From Polaromonas sp. (lineage in GTDB: Bacteria; Pseudomonadota; Gammaproteobacteria; Burkholderiales; Burkholderiaceae_C), in NCBI GenBank assembly GCA_030655515.1, contig JAURVI010000025.1, positions 62,001 through 126,000 of the forward strand: DNA of 64,000 bases, given 5' to 3'. Under the pieces are notes generated by a model that searched no databases, had not been told where the DNA came from, and saw only the letters and a program-made list of their open reading frames with translations. Every line of letters begins with the position of its first letter. Within the stretch, counting starts at the first letter, position 1. Shown piece by piece: positions 22,338 through 34,568 of this stretch. A program made the translations under genes and the position numbers.

Positions 22338-22343
22338 ATTATA
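22338..22343 (-). promoter_or_regulatory. Candidate -10 element of the rpsF operon promoter
   Basis: On the minus strand the sequence reads GGCTATAATCGC, a perfect TATAAT 68 bases upstream of the rpsF ATG. No strong -35 hexamer is visible at 17 bases, so the promoter may rely on other contacts. The leader that follows contains a small AGGC-TTC-GCCT hairpin. Confidence 0.55.
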
Positions 22344-22385
22344 GCCTGAGTCGGCAAGCGCAGCGAACCCCCAAGCACGCCCATG

Positions 22386-22414
22386 AAAAAGCCCGGCAAC
22401 TTGCGTTGCCGGGC
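22386..22414 (-). terminator. Rho-independent terminator after the sodium:solute symporter gene
   Basis: GCCCGGCAAC and GTTGCCGGGC (22391-22414) form a ten-base-pair stem with a TTGC loop; on the minus strand it is followed by a run of five T. It lies 50 bases past the symporter stop. Confidence 0.85.
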
Positions 22415-22463
22415 CTGCGATCTGACACGAAAGTCAGATCAGATCACCGTCGCTCGGGCTGGA

Positions 22464-24584
22464 TCAGCCGGCGCGCAAGGTGGGGTAACGCACATGCTCG
22501 ACCAGTTCCTGGATCTTCCGGCTGGGCGCCGGTGTGACCAGGCTGACCAGAATAATCACGGCAAACCCGATGGGCACACCGAACAGGCCGGCCGAGATCG
22601 GCTGGATGTCCCACCACAATTGAACGGGCGAGGTGACGCCAAAGATACCGCGCATCCAGGGCTGGGTCATGATCATGTAGTACACCGTCGTCGCCAGGCC
22701 GGCCGTCATGCCCAGCGATGCGGCGATGCCGTTGGCCCGCTTCCAGAAGATGCCCAATACGAGCGCCGGGAAGAAGGCCGCGGCAGCAAACGAGAACGCC
22801 GCGGAGACCAGGAACAAAATGTCGGCCGGTTTTTGTGCCGCCACATAAGCAGCGCACAAGGCAACCACCAGCAGCAGGACCTTGGAGATGGTCACGCGGC
22901 GTGCGGTCGATGCGTTCGGGTCGATCATTTTGTAGTACAGGTCATGGCTCAGCGCATTGGCGATCGTCAGCAGCAGGCCGTCAGCCGTGGACAACGCAGC
23001 AGCCAGGCCGCCAGCGGCGACCAGGCCCGACACCACGTAGGGCAAACCGCCAATCGCCGGGGCCGCCAGCACGATGATGTCACCGCCAATGGACATTTCG
23101 TTAAGCTGCAAAATGCCATCCTTGTTGATGTCCACCACGGACATGAGCGAAGGATCCACCTTGTTCCAGGCCGCAATCCATTCCGGCAACTGGTTGAACG
23201 GCGTACCCACCAGCAGGGTAAAGACCTCGTACTTCACCAGCACAGCCAGCGCCGGCGCGGTGAAATACAGCAGAAAGATGAAGAACAGCGACCAGGTGAC
23301 CGACTCCCGCGCTTCTTTCACGCTGGGTACGGTGTAGTAACGCATCAGAATGTGCGGCAGCGCAGCGGTTCCCACCATCAGGCAGAAAATCAGGGCCAGG
23401 AAGTTGCGACGCGAAACATCGTAAGCCTTCTGGGCCGCCGCATCGCCTTTGGGGTCGCCGGCAAACTGCTGCGCGTGCGGCGGCATGCCATTGAGCGGCT
23501 TGGCCTTGTTGTCGGCAGCGCCCTTGGCTGCCGTCCAGGCCTTCTTGGCTGCTTCCGGATCTTTCGGCAAGTTTGCAAGTGCTTTTTCAGCAGCCGCAAC
23601 TTCCGCCAGAGGGCCATTGGCCGCCTTCAGGTCAGCCACGGTTTTTTCGGCAGCCGCTTTGTCCGCTGTCAGCGCTGCAGCCGGGTCCTTCAGCTTCTCA
23701 GCCAATGCCACTGAACGCTGCTTGAAAACCTCGCGCACTTCCAGTTCTTTCGGATGGCTGACCAGCTCTTTTTCCTTGGCCGTCACTTTTTGAAGCTGGA
23801 AGCCGTAGATCGCCTGCGGAACCGGAATACTGGTCTGTTTAACCGACAGCCACACCACCGGGATCATGTAGGCCACGATCAAAATGACGTACTGGGCCAC
23901 CTGCGTCCAGGTCACAGCCCGCATACCGCCCAGAAAGGAACAGACCAAAATACCGCCCAAACCCAGGAAAATCCCGAGTTCAAAGGCCACCCCGCTCAGG
24001 CGCGCGGTGATCAGGCCGACGCCGTAAATCTGCGCGACCACGTAGGTGAAGGAACACAAAATGGCAGCCACGATACCGATAAAACGCGGCACATTACCGC
24101 CATAACGTTCGCCCAGAAAGTCGGGAATCGTGAACTGGCCGAATTTGCGCAGGTAGGGCGCGAGGAACAAGGCCACCAGACAGTAGCCGCCGGTCCATCC
24201 CATGATGAAAGCCAGGCCGCTGTAACCCGTCAGGTAGAGCGTACCGGCCATACCGATGAAGGAAGCGGCAGACATCCAGTCGGCGCCGGTGGCCATGCCG
24301 TTGTACACAGCCGGCACGCGGCGGCCCGCCACGTAGTACTCGGCCGCATCGGTGGTTCGGCTCATGATGCCGATACCGGCATACAAACCAATCGTGGCCA
24401 GCAGGAAAATCAGTCCGATCCACTGACGGGACAGGCCCATCTGTTCAAGGACTGCCAGCACCACCACGAAGGCCAGGAAACCACCGGTGTACCAGGTGTA
24501 GACCTTGTTCAGGCCGGCCCTGAACGCGGCCTTGGAGGCAGCGTTGGTCACGCCGCCGCTATCGGAGCCAAATATTCCAGCCAT
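22464..24584 (-). CDS. Sodium:solute (acetate/carboxylate-type) symporter with large cytoplasmic insert
   Basis: A 706-aa member of the solute:sodium symporter family, of the ActP-like group that pairs with a DUF4212 protein. It has about 12-14 membrane helices, beginning TGGFLAFVVVLAVLEQMGL, with the motifs ATGADWMSAASFIGMAGT and SGLVAAGGLAAALSTADGLL typical of the family. Between two helices, at about residues 255-385, lies a hydrophilic Ala/Lys/Glu-rich stretch (KDPAAALTADKAAAEKTVAD and onward) that should form a coiled coil. The next gene upstream encodes the small membrane partner, only two bases away. Likely imports a short carboxylate such as acetate or propionate with Na+; the exact substrate is not visible. 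Confidence 0.85.
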   Translation of the reverse strand: MAGIFGSDSGGVTNAASKAAFRAGLNKVYTWYTGGFLAFVVVLAVLEQMGLSRQWIGLIFLLATIGLYAGIGIMSRTTDAAEYYVAGRRVPAVYNGMATGADWMSAASFIGMAGTLYLTGYSGLAFIMGWTGGYCLVALFLAPYLRKFGQFTIPDFLGERYGGNVPRFIGIVAAILCSFTYVVAQIYGVGLITARLSGVAFELGIFLGLGGILVCSFLGGMRAVTWTQVAQYVILIVAYMIPVVWLSVKQTSIPVPQAIYGFQLQKVTAKEKELVSHPKELEVREVFKQRSVALAEKLKDPAAALTADKAAAEKTVADLKAANGPLAEVAAAEKALANLPKDPEAAKKAWTAAKGAADNKAKPLNGMPPHAQQFAGDPKGDAAAQKAYDVSRRNFLALIFCLMVGTAALPHILMRYYTVPSVKEARESVTWSLFFIFLLYFTAPALAVLVKYEVFTLLVGTPFNQLPEWIAAWNKVDPSLMSVVDINKDGILQLNEMSIGGDIIVLAAPAIGGLPYVVSGLVAAGGLAAALSTADGLLLTIANALSHDLYYKMIDPNASTARRVTISKVLLLVVALCAAYVAAQKPADILFLVSAAFSFAAAAFFPALVLGIFWKRANGIAASLGMTAGLATTVYYMIMTQPWMRGIFGVTSPVQLWWDIQPISAGLFGVPIGFAVIILVSLVTPAPSRKIQELVEHVRYPTLRAG

Positions 24585-24586
24585 GA

Positions 24587-24847
24587 TTATTCCTCGCTTT
24601 CTTCAACGCCATGCTCGATGTCGAGCTGGCCCATGTACCAGGCATAAAAGCCGATGATCGCCACGTAAATTACCAAGGAACCTTGCGCTCCCATCCAGAA
24701 GCTGAAAGGCCAGCCAAAGAAATTGAAGCTCAATTCGCGCGCGTAATAACTCACGACGAATGTCACGACGAACCAGATCACCAGCAGGATTGCCGTGATA
24801 TTGAGGTTCTTGCGCCAGTAACGGCGATGGTTGTCAGTCAACTGCAT
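24587..24847 (-). CDS. DUF4212 small membrane partner of the symporter
   Basis: An 86-aa protein with two transmembrane helices (ITAILLVIWFVVTFVVSYY and the GSLVIYVAIIGFYAWYM region) joined by the conserved FFGWPFSFWMGAQGS loop, which marks DUF4212. Such proteins are encoded directly before SSS symporters and are thought to be accessory subunits. The frame is open to 25000, but GGAGG lies eight bases before the ATG at 24847, which also begins the homologous sequence MQLTDNHRRYWRKN. The symporter follows after two bases. Confidence 0.88.
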   Translation of the reverse strand: MQLTDNHRRYWRKNLNITAILLVIWFVVTFVVSYYARELSFNFFGWPFSFWMGAQGSLVIYVAIIGFYAWYMGQLDIEHGVEESEE

Positions 24848-25000
24848 AACACTTGCCTCCATCAACAACACCCTTGCGGGCACATCGCGATCACCACCTG
24901 TCCCCAAGCGTGGCCTGCAAGCCGGATCGCGTCTTTTATAAGGCAGGGAAGGCAGGGCTGAAACCCCGGCCATCCCATACCCACCCCGTTGGTTTGCCAT

Positions 25001-25579
25001 TCAGGAAGACTGAGCCACGCTCAGTCCTGTCTCGCGCTCCAGTTGGGCGGCCACTTTAGGCTCAAACCGTTTGAGGTGGCGAATGACCTTCACCGCCTCA
25101 TCAGGGTCTTGCCTGTCTACATGAACCCGTGCGAGCTGATACCAGCCGAAAGGACTCATGGGTTGCAGTTCTGTGTTTTTCTTCAGCGCCTGCACCGCTT
25201 CGTCAAAGCGGCGCTCGCGAATCAGCACCAGCGCCAGGCCATACCAGGCGCGATCCATCTTGGGTTCCACGTCCAGCGCACGTCGAAATGCCGGCTCAGC
25301 TTCGGCATGACGCCCGGTGTCTTCGAACATGTAGGCCAGGTTGAACCAGGCCGCGGCATTGTCCGGGTGGAGGGTCGTCAGTTGTTGCAGCGCGTCGATG
25401 GCGCCGTGCTTGTCGCCTTCCTGGGCCAACACATGGGCACGGCTTGCCAGCGCATAACGGTCGCCGGGCCGCAAGACCCGCATCCGGTCGAATCTGGTCA
25501 AGGCCGCCTGCTGCCGCCCGAACACCAGCAGAACCAGCGCCTGCAGCTTGAGATACCAGTAACCCAGGAACGCGCTCAT
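25001..25579 (-). CDS. Tetratricopeptide-repeat protein
   Basis: A 192-aa protein built from TPR units: RFDRMRVLRPGDRYALASRA, then HPDNAAAWFNLAYMFEDTGR, then EPKMDRAWYGLALVLIRERR and a last repeat ending near VIRHLKRFEP. The N-terminus (FLGYWYLKLQALVLLVFGR) is hydrophobic and may anchor it in the membrane. The frame extends 21 codons upstream, but the ATG at 25579 overlaps the preceding stop as ATGA and is the better start. TPRs are protein-binding scaffolds; no partner is evident beyond the small membrane protein encoded just upstream. Confidence 0.82.
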   Translation of the reverse strand: MSAFLGYWYLKLQALVLLVFGRQQAALTRFDRMRVLRPGDRYALASRAHVLAQEGDKHGAIDALQQLTTLHPDNAAAWFNLAYMFEDTGRHAEAEPAFRRALDVEPKMDRAWYGLALVLIRERRFDEAVQALKKNTELQPMSPFGWYQLARVHVDRQDPDEAVKVIRHLKRFEPKVAAQLERETGLSVAQSS

Positions 25580-25872
25580 TTGCACAACGCCACGCCAATG
25601 TCCAGGCACGTGCGGATTTTCAGCACGGTCGCGCCCATCCACACAAACAGCAGCAGCAAAAAAGCCACGAGAGGCACATGGCGGTCAATGATTTGCCGGG
25701 GCGTGATCAGGCGCGCCGCCGCGACAAAGGGTTTGCCGATGATCTGCAGGATTTGGTAGAACAGGTTTTTGTCTTTTTGGGCACCCACCAGCAAACCCAG
25801 CACCCACTGCCCGAACAGCCCGAGCAAGGCAATCTCGGCAATTAATTTGACGGTGGAGGCAATCAAAAGCAT
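25576..25872 (-). CDS. Small membrane protein of unknown function
   Basis: A 98-aa protein with two hydrophobic segments: residues 1-30 (LLIASTVKLIAEIALLGLFG) and about 67-87 (VPLVAFLLLLFVWMGATVLK), separated by a polar stretch containing IGKPFVAAARLITPRQIIDRH. I do not recognise the family with certainty. It overlaps the TPR gene by four bases (ATGA), so the two probably work together at the inner membrane. A perfect 9-bp inverted repeat lies ten bases upstream of its start. Confidence 0.7.
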   Translation of the reverse strand: MLLIASTVKLIAEIALLGLFGQWVLGLLVGAQKDKNLFYQILQIIGKPFVAAARLITPRQIIDRHVPLVAFLLLLFVWMGATVLKIRTCLDIGVALCK

Positions 25873-25881
25873 AAGGTCTTT

Positions 25882-25905
25882 GGCAACAATGCGTTGATTG
25901 TTGCC
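25882..25905. promoter_or_regulatory. Perfect 9-bp inverted repeat upstream of the small membrane protein/TPR pair
   Basis: GGCAACAAT (25882-25890) and ATTGTTGCC (25897-25905) are exact reverse complements around a six-base spacer. No T-run follows, so it is more likely an operator or RNA hairpin than a terminator. Confidence 0.55.
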
Positions 25906-26004
25906 TCGGCCCTTACCAAGTTCTTACAAACCGCCAAACAGACCGGCTGAACCCGCTGAAACCTTCTTAGGGGTTTCCCTTGGTTTGGCCGGTCCGGCAA
26001 AGGC

Positions 26005-28407
<2,403 letters not shown>

Positions 28408-28583
28408 GAAAATACTCCGGGAGGTTTAAAAACCGGGGCTTGGCGCATGCGCGGCGGGCAACCTTGTCGTTGTTGGAAGGGGTCGTGGCGGGGCATGGCG
28501 GGGAATATCTGGATAATTGCACCGATTGTAGGTCTCACCCGCCAAACCGCAGCCGCCCAGCCCTCCACCACCCTACCAGCACC

Positions 28584-29405
28584 ATGCCCAACCGCACCGT
28601 ATTTTTCATCTCTGACGGCACCGGCATCACCGCCGAGACCTTTGGCAATGCCATCCTGGCCCAGTTCGAAATGAAGGCGCGCCATGTCCGCCTGCCCTTC
28701 ATCGACAGCGTGGACAAGGCGCACCATGCCATCCGCCAGATCAACCACGCGGCCGAGCTGGAGGGCCGCAAGCCGATTGTCTTCACCACGCTGGTGAACA
28801 TGGAAATTCTGGCGGTGATCAAGACGCACTGCCACGGGATGCTGCTGGACATGTTCGGCATGTTCGTCGCGCCGCTGGAAACCGAGCTGGGGATCAAATC
28901 CAACCACCGGATCGGCCGCTTTTCGGACGCGTCCAGAAGCAAGGAATACGACGAGCGCATCGAGGCCATCAACTTTTCGCTGGCACACGACGACGGCCAG
29001 AGCAACAAGGACCTCGAAAACTCGGACGTGATTCTGGTCGGCGTCAGCCGCAGCGGCAAAACGCCGACCTCGCTCTACCTGGCCATGCAATACGGGCTCA
29101 AAGCGTCCAATTACCCTCTAATTCCGGAAGACTTCGAGCGCCGCCAGTTGCCGCCGGCGCTGGCGCCGCACCGCAAGAAAATCTTCGGCCTGACGATTGC
29201 GCCGGAGCGCCTCGCCCAGATTCGCAACGAACGCCGGCCCAACTCGACCTACGCCAGCCTGGCCAACTGCCGCCATGAAATCCATGAGGCCGAAGCGATG
29301 ATGCGGCGCGAAGGCATACGCTGGCTGTCCACCACCACCAAGTCGATTGAAGAAATCGCCACCACCATCTTGCAGGACATCCGGCCGGAGCGGCTGGCGT
29401 ATTAG
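28584..29405 (+). CDS. ppsR: PEP synthase regulatory protein (bifunctional kinase/pyrophosphorylase, DUF299)
   Basis: A 273-aa regulator that inactivates PEP synthase by ADP-dependent phosphorylation of the active-site threonine and reactivates it by Pi-dependent pyrophosphorolysis. It has the characteristic N-terminus [18 protein letters not shown], the P-loop GVSRSGKT (153-160), and the [12 protein letters not shown] segment. The frame is open from 28440, but the ATG at 28584 begins the conserved N-terminus. It is divergent from ppsA, the standard arrangement in betaproteobacteria. Confidence 0.95.
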   Translation: MPNRTVFFISDGTGITAETFGNAILAQFEMKARHVRLPFIDSVDKAHHAIRQINHAAELEGRKPIVFTTLVNMEILAVIKTHCHGMLLDMFGMFVAPLETELGIKSNHRIGRFSDASRSKEYDERIEAINFSLAHDDGQSNKDLENSDVILVGVSRSGKTPTSLYLAMQYGLKASNYPLIPEDFERRQLPPALAPHRKKIFGLTIAPERLAQIRNERRPNSTYASLANCRHEIHEAEAMMRREGIRWLSTTTKSIEEIATTILQDIRPERLAY

Positions 29406-29470
29406 GGCACTTGAGAGCGCCCCAGCCCTTTAGCCCCCTTCAGTTCCTTCAACCCCTTGTGCGCATTCCC

Positions 29471-30091
29471 GTGAACCGCAACATCGTCATTGCCGCCGGC
29501 GTGATCGTGTTTCATGTGGCCGCGCTCTGGGCCTTGCAGAACGGCCTGTCACCCCGAACGGTGGAAGTCATCGTGCCGGTCGCACTCCTGAGCCGAACAA
29601 TGATCAGCCCGCCGATCAGCCCGCCGCCGCCTCGGGCGGCGCCGATTCACCAGCCTGCGCAAAAACGTCCAGCACGCCAGCCAACGCTTCGGCCGTCGGC
29701 CGGCGCCGACCCGATGCCCGCGCCCAATGCGCCCACCGCCGTACTTGAGCCCCGGGCACCTGCTCCGCCCGGGGCCGCGCCGGGCGCTGCGGCCCCGGCA
29801 CCGCCCGACGCAGAGCAACCCGCCAGCAACGCCGACTACCTGCAAAATCCCATGCCCGCCTACCCGCCCGTCAGTCGGCGGCTGGGCGAACAGGGCAAGG
29901 TGGTGGTGCGCGTACTCATCGGCACAGATGGCGCAGCGCAGAACGCGGAAATCCGGCAGTCCAGCGGCTTCGAGCGCCTCGACCAGGCCGCCCTGCGCAC
30001 GGCGCTGAAGTGGCGCTACGTGCCAGGCAAGCGCAATGGCAAGCCAGAGGCCATGTGGTTTAACGTACCGATTAATTTTGTTTTGGAGTAA
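29471..30091 (+). CDS. tonB: TonB-like energy transducer
   Basis: A protein of about 206 aa with an N-terminal membrane anchor (NIVIAAGVIVFHVAALWAL), a long Pro/Ala-rich periplasmic spacer (about residues 45-120), and a C-terminal TonB domain containing AYPPVSRRLGEQGKVVVRV and ending KWRYVPGKRNGKPEAMWFNV. It spans the periplasm and transmits proton-motive force from ExbB/ExbD to outer-membrane receptors. The frame begins with TTG at 29411; GTG at 29471 (or 29459) places the anchor near the N-terminus as usual and is preferred. exbB follows after three bases. Confidence 0.88.
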   Translation: MNRNIVIAAGVIVFHVAALWALQNGLSPRTVEVIVPVALLSRTMISPPISPPPPRAAPIHQPAQKRPARQPTLRPSAGADPMPAPNAPTAVLEPRAPAPPGAAPGAAAPAPPDAEQPASNADYLQNPMPAYPPVSRRLGEQGKVVVRVLIGTDGAAQNAEIRQSSGFERLDQAALRTALKWRYVPGKRNGKPEAMWFNVPINFVLE

Positions 30092-30094
30092 GTC

Positions 30095-30808
<714 letters not shown>

Positions 30809-30843
30809 ATTCACCTCTTTCACCTCTATAAGCGAGAAGCACC

Positions 30844-31254
30844 ATGGCTTTCGGAACCCAGGACGACACCGACGAGGTCATGAACGAGATCAACATGACG
30901 CCGCTGGTGGACGTGATGCTGGTGCTCTTGATCATCTTCATCATCACCGTGCCGGTGATGAAACATTCGGTCAACATCGACTTGCCGCGCGCCAGCAACG
31001 AGGCACAAACCATCCAACCCGAAACGGTTCGGCTGACGGTGGATGCGCAGGGTATTTATTACTTGAACGACGTGAAAATCGAGGACGGCGACCTGGCGCC
31101 GCGCTTTCGGGCGGCGGCCGCGCAAGACCCGCAGCCCGCGCTGCATATTCGCGGCGACCGGGCGTCCCGCTACGAACGGGTGGCCCAGGCCATGGCCGCG
31201 GCCCAGCATGCCGGCCTGCGCAAAATCGGCTTTGTCACCGAACCGGTCCCGTAA
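30844..31254 (+). CDS. exbD: ExbD/TolR-family biopolymer transport protein
   Basis: A 136-aa protein with one N-terminal membrane helix carrying the proton-conducting aspartate (NMTPLVDVMLVLLIIFIIT) and a periplasmic domain ending in YERVAQAMAAAQHAGLRKIG. It completes tonB-exbB-exbD; the gap after exbB is 35 bases and includes a GAG-rich ribosome binding site. Confidence 0.95.
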   Translation: MAFGTQDDTDEVMNEINMTPLVDVMLVLLIIFIITVPVMKHSVNIDLPRASNEAQTIQPETVRLTVDAQGIYYLNDVKIEDGDLAPRFRAAAAQDPQPALHIRGDRASRYERVAQAMAAAQHAGLRKIGFVTEPVP

Positions 31255-31447
31255 GCCCCACGCTTGTCGCTTCGCAGCCGCCGGTGCCCGAGACGGCTAC
31301 AGCCCGATTGCCCCCGCGCAAGCTTGGAGAACCCTGACAAAAAGCAGGCAGTGTGCAGGGTCAATCCCTTGCAAACTGCGCCACGCACCCTAAAATAACC
31401 GTGCCTGCATATGCAGGCCACTCACTAATGGAGAAGGAGAAGCCCTC

Positions 31448-32137
31448 ATGAATGACAATGTTCAGACCCTCAACCACGGCTATGCGGCTTCTGCCGAGCA
31501 GCGTAACCGGGTTCTGCGCAATACCTACTGGCTGCTGGCGCTGAGCCTGCTGCCCACGGTGCTGGGCGCCTGGGTGGGTGTGGCTACCGGAATCACCGCC
31601 GCCCTGAGTGGCGGGCTGGGACTGGTCGTGTTCCTCGGCGGCGCCTTTGCCTTCCTGTACGCGATTGAGAAGACCAAAAACTCGGCCGCCGGTGTGCCGG
31701 TGCTGTTGGCCTTCACCTTCTTCATGGGCCTGATGCTCTCGCGCATGATCGGCATGATTCTCGGTTTCAAAAACGGCTCCGAACTGATCATGACCGCCAT
31801 GGGCGGCACGGCCGGCGTGTTTTTTGTGATGGCCACGCTGGCCAGCGTCATCAAGCGCGACATTTCCGGCATGGGCAAATGGCTGTTTGTCGGCGCACTG
31901 GTGGTGATGGTTGGCGCCATCGTCAACGTCTTTGTCGGCTCCACCGCCGGCATGATGGCGATTTCGGTCGCCGTCATCGGCATTTTCAGCGCCTACATGC
32001 TGTACGACCTCAAGCAGATTCTGGACGGCGGCGAAACCAACTACATCGGCGCCACGCTGGCGCTGTACCTGGACCTCTTCAACGTGTTCCAGGCCCTGCT
32101 GGCCTTGCTGGGCATCATGGGGGGTGAAAGAGACTAA
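31448..32137 (+). CDS. Bax inhibitor-1/YccA-family membrane protein
   Basis: A 229-aa protein with about seven transmembrane segments, of the UPF0005/TMBIM family. The C-terminal IFSAYMLYDLKQILDGGETNYI segment is the family hallmark, with the acidic residues implicated in calcium or proton sensing in structural studies. E. coli homologues are YccA (an FtsH modulator) and YbhL. The RBS is a strong GGAGAAGGAG before the ATG. A bidirectional terminator follows. Which of the family roles applies is not visible. Confidence 0.9.
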   Translation: MNDNVQTLNHGYAASAEQRNRVLRNTYWLLALSLLPTVLGAWVGVATGITAALSGGLGLVVFLGGAFAFLYAIEKTKNSAAGVPVLLAFTFFMGLMLSRMIGMILGFKNGSELIMTAMGGTAGVFFVMATLASVIKRDISGMGKWLFVGALVVMVGAIVNVFVGSTAGMMAISVAVIGIFSAYMLYDLKQILDGGETNYIGATLALYLDLFNVFQALLALLGIMGGERD

Positions 32138-32156
32138 AGAAGTTTCGCACTCAACG

Positions 32157-32184
32157 AAAAAGGGGCCTTGCGGCCCCTTTTTTT
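32157..32184. terminator. Bidirectional terminator between the BI-1-like gene and rlmD
   Basis: AAAAAGGGGCC-TTGC-GGCCCCTTTTTTT is a GC-rich stem flanked by A- and T-runs between two convergent genes, so it can stop transcription from both sides. Confidence 0.9.
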
Positions 32185-32191
32185 GCGCCAT

Positions 32192-33652
32192 TCAGGCCCG
32201 TTCAAATACTGCGATGGACTCCACATGCGCAGTATGCGGGAACATATTGACCACACCGGCCGCCGTGCAGTGGTAACCGCCGCCTTCCACCAGCACGCCC
32301 GCATCCCGCGCCAAGGTTGCCGGGTTGCAGCTCACATACACAATGCGTTTCGGCGGCGTCCAGTCGCCCAGCACCAGGCTTTGCTGCTGCCCGCCGTCGT
32401 CGCAGGGCACGCCGGTCACGACTTGCTGGTGCAATGCGACCAGGGATTTGAACAATTCATAGGCACCTTCACGCGGCGGGTCCACCAGCCACTTGTCAGC
32501 CGCGCCGTCTTTTACCAGCAAGCCGGGCGTCATCTCGAACAAATTTCGCGCTACAAATTTGGTAGCAGCCAGCGACCTGCCCTTAACGGTGGAAGCCTTG
32601 TTTAATGCATAGTTTTCGCGGGAGCGGGCGACCAGCACCTCGCTGCCTTCCACACCCAGCACCTCGCGCGCACGCGTCGCCAGCGGCAGCGTGAAGTTGC
32701 CCAGGCCGCAAAACCAGTCGATCACCCGCTCCTGCGGCTGCACGTCGAGCAGGCGCAGCGCGCGCGAGACCAGCACCTGGTTGATGTGCGGGTTGACCTG
32801 AGTGAAATCGGTGGGCTTGAAAGGCATGTGGACGCCAAACTCCGGCAAGCCATAACTCAGTGCCGGCACATCATCATCGAGCAACTGGACGGTCTCCAGC
32901 CCGCCCGGCTGCAACCACCACTGCAACCCTGGGTGGGCCGTCGCAAAGGCCCGCAGCCGGTCCAGGTCGCCCTTGCTGAGCGGCTCCATATGCCGCAGCA
33001 CCATGGCCGTCACCGCATCGCCGCAGGCCAGCTCGATCTGCGGCAGCGTCTCCTTCGCATCCATGCCGGCGATCAGCGCGCGCAGCGGCAGCAGCAGGTC
33101 GCTCACGTGTTTGGGCAAGACAGGGCATTCACGCATGTCGGCGACATAGGCACTTTTTCGCTCGTGAAAACCCACCAGCACCTCGCCCTTCTTGCGCACG
33201 AAACGCACCGACAGACGCGCGCGGTAGCGGTAGCCCCAGGCCGGGCCTTCGATCGGCCGCAGCACATTGGCGGCCTTGAGTTTGCCCAGGTGCCAGAGGC
33301 TGTCTTCGAGCACACGCTGCTTCACGGCCACCTGCGCGCCGATGTGCAGGTGCTGCATCTTGCAGCCGCCGCAAGCGCCGGTGTGCAGGCCGAAGTGCGG
33401 GCACTGCGGGCGTACGCGCTGCGGGGATTCGCGGTGAATCGCCATCACCATGGCTTTTTCAAATGTGCTTTTTTTGCGGTAGACGTTGGCCGTGACCTGT
33501 TCGAAAGGCAGCGCCCCTTCAATGAACACGACCTTGCCATCGGCCCGGTGCGCAATGCCCTGGGCCTCGATGTCGAGCGACTCGACGATGAATACATCGG
33601 GCGGGTAATCCACCGTCGCGGGCGTCTGTTTGTTCTGGTTCTTTTTTGGCAT
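32192..33652 (-). CDS. rlmD: 23S rRNA (uracil-1939-C5)-methyltransferase RlmD
   Basis: A 486-aa SAM-dependent RNA methyltransferase. An N-terminal TRAM domain (about 15-75) is followed by the four cysteines of the RlmD [4Fe-4S] cluster (C84, C94, C97, C176) and a C-terminal Rossmann domain with [16 protein letters not shown], the [11 protein letters not shown] motif and the catalytic [10 protein letters not shown] (Cys442). The frame extends 98 codons upstream into the exonuclease gene; the ATG at 33652 starts the conserved protein. Confidence 0.94.
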   Translation of the reverse strand: MPKKNQNKQTPATVDYPPDVFIVESLDIEAQGIAHRADGKVVFIEGALPFEQVTANVYRKKSTFEKAMVMAIHRESPQRVRPQCPHFGLHTGACGGCKMQHLHIGAQVAVKQRVLEDSLWHLGKLKAANVLRPIEGPAWGYRYRARLSVRFVRKKGEVLVGFHERKSAYVADMRECPVLPKHVSDLLLPLRALIAGMDAKETLPQIELACGDAVTAMVLRHMEPLSKGDLDRLRAFATAHPGLQWWLQPGGLETVQLLDDDVPALSYGLPEFGVHMPFKPTDFTQVNPHINQVLVSRALRLLDVQPQERVIDWFCGLGNFTLPLATRAREVLGVEGSEVLVARSRENYALNKASTVKGRSLAATKFVARNLFEMTPGLLVKDGAADKWLVDPPREGAYELFKSLVALHQQVVTGVPCDDGGQQQSLVLGDWTPPKRIVYVSCNPATLARDAGVLVEGGGYHCTAAGVVNMFPHTAHVESIAVFERA

Positions 33653-33687
33653 CCCCGATTGTCTCAGGCTACGCCGCCATGGTGCTG

Positions 33688-34473
33688 TCAGCGCCAAGCC
33701 AGCAGGTACTCGTCCCAATGCGCTTCGTCCGGCGCCAGGTTGCCCAGCGTCTGCTTGACCAGCGCGATCTCCTGCTCGTACTCGGCTTCGAGCAAACCGC
33801 CGCGCATTTTTTGAAAGCGGCAGTAGAGCAGATAGGTGTTCATGACATCGGTTTCGCAGTAGCGGCGAATTTCGTCGGTCTTTCCGGCCAGGTAAGCCGG
33901 GTAGACGTCCGAGCCGTCCATGCCCAGTTTGCCGGGGAACCCGCAAAGCTTGGTCATGGCGTCCAGCGGGGCGTTGTTCTTGGGCTGGTACAGGGCCAGC
34001 AGGTCCATCAGGTCGAGGTGGCGCGTGTGGTAGCGGCCAATGTAGTTGCTGAATTTCCAGTCGCGATCCGTCTCGCCCATCTCCCAGTATTGGCTGGCGA
34101 CCACGCCATGCTTGAGGCCGCGGTAGTGCAGCACCGGCAGGTCAAAGCCGCCACCGTTCCAACTGACGAGCTGGGGCACATGCTTTTCCACCCTGCTGAA
34201 AAAAGTCTGGATGACCTTGCCTTCCGAGGCACCGTCCTTATCGACAAAGGAATGGACGCGCAGCCCTTCGGCATTGCGGAACACGCAACTGATGACCAGG
34301 ATGCGCTGCAGGTGCAGCGGCATGAAGTCGCTCTGGCCTTTGGCATGCCGGTCCGCCAGGTAGGCCGCGTAAACGTCGGCGTCGCTCCTGTCGGCACTTT
34401 CGCCGCGCAAAGCGCGCAGCCCGGCCACATCGGGGATGGACTCAATATCAAATACCAGGACAGGCCAGGCCAT
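33688..34473 (-). CDS. Predicted 3'-5' exonuclease related to the PolB proofreading domain
   Basis: A 261-aa DEDD-type exonuclease-like protein. The first acidic motif is [11 protein letters not shown] (Asp9, Glu11), the second region is [12 protein letters not shown], and the last is [18 protein letters not shown]. These correspond to ExoI, II and III of B-family polymerase proofreading domains, but no polymerase domain is present; this matches the stand-alone family of predicted PolB-like exonucleases. A role in DNA repair is likely but the substrate is unknown. It lies 35 bases upstream of rlmD in the same direction. Confidence 0.85.
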   Translation of the reverse strand: MAWPVLVFDIESIPDVAGLRALRGESADRSDADVYAAYLADRHAKGQSDFMPLHLQRILVISCVFRNAEGLRVHSFVDKDGASEGKVIQTFFSRVEKHVPQLVSWNGGGFDLPVLHYRGLKHGVVASQYWEMGETDRDWKFSNYIGRYHTRHLDLMDLLALYQPKNNAPLDAMTKLCGFPGKLGMDGSDVYPAYLAGKTDEIRRYCETDVMNTYLLYCRFQKMRGGLLEAEYEQEIALVKQTLGNLAPDEAHWDEYLLAWR

Positions 34474-34568
34474 GGGTCAGACTTTCATCAAGGAATTGCG
34501 TGCCGAAAGTGGTGCAAAAAGGGCGCCGTGCGCTGCAGGACTTCCCTGGGCAACGCAGCGGCAAGCGC

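Noticed and set aside
31255-31330. CCCCACGCTTGTCGCTTCGC as another copy of the 81-bp repeat
   Set aside because: Only the first 20 or so bases resemble the repeat; the GC-rich core is missing, so I did not annotate it.
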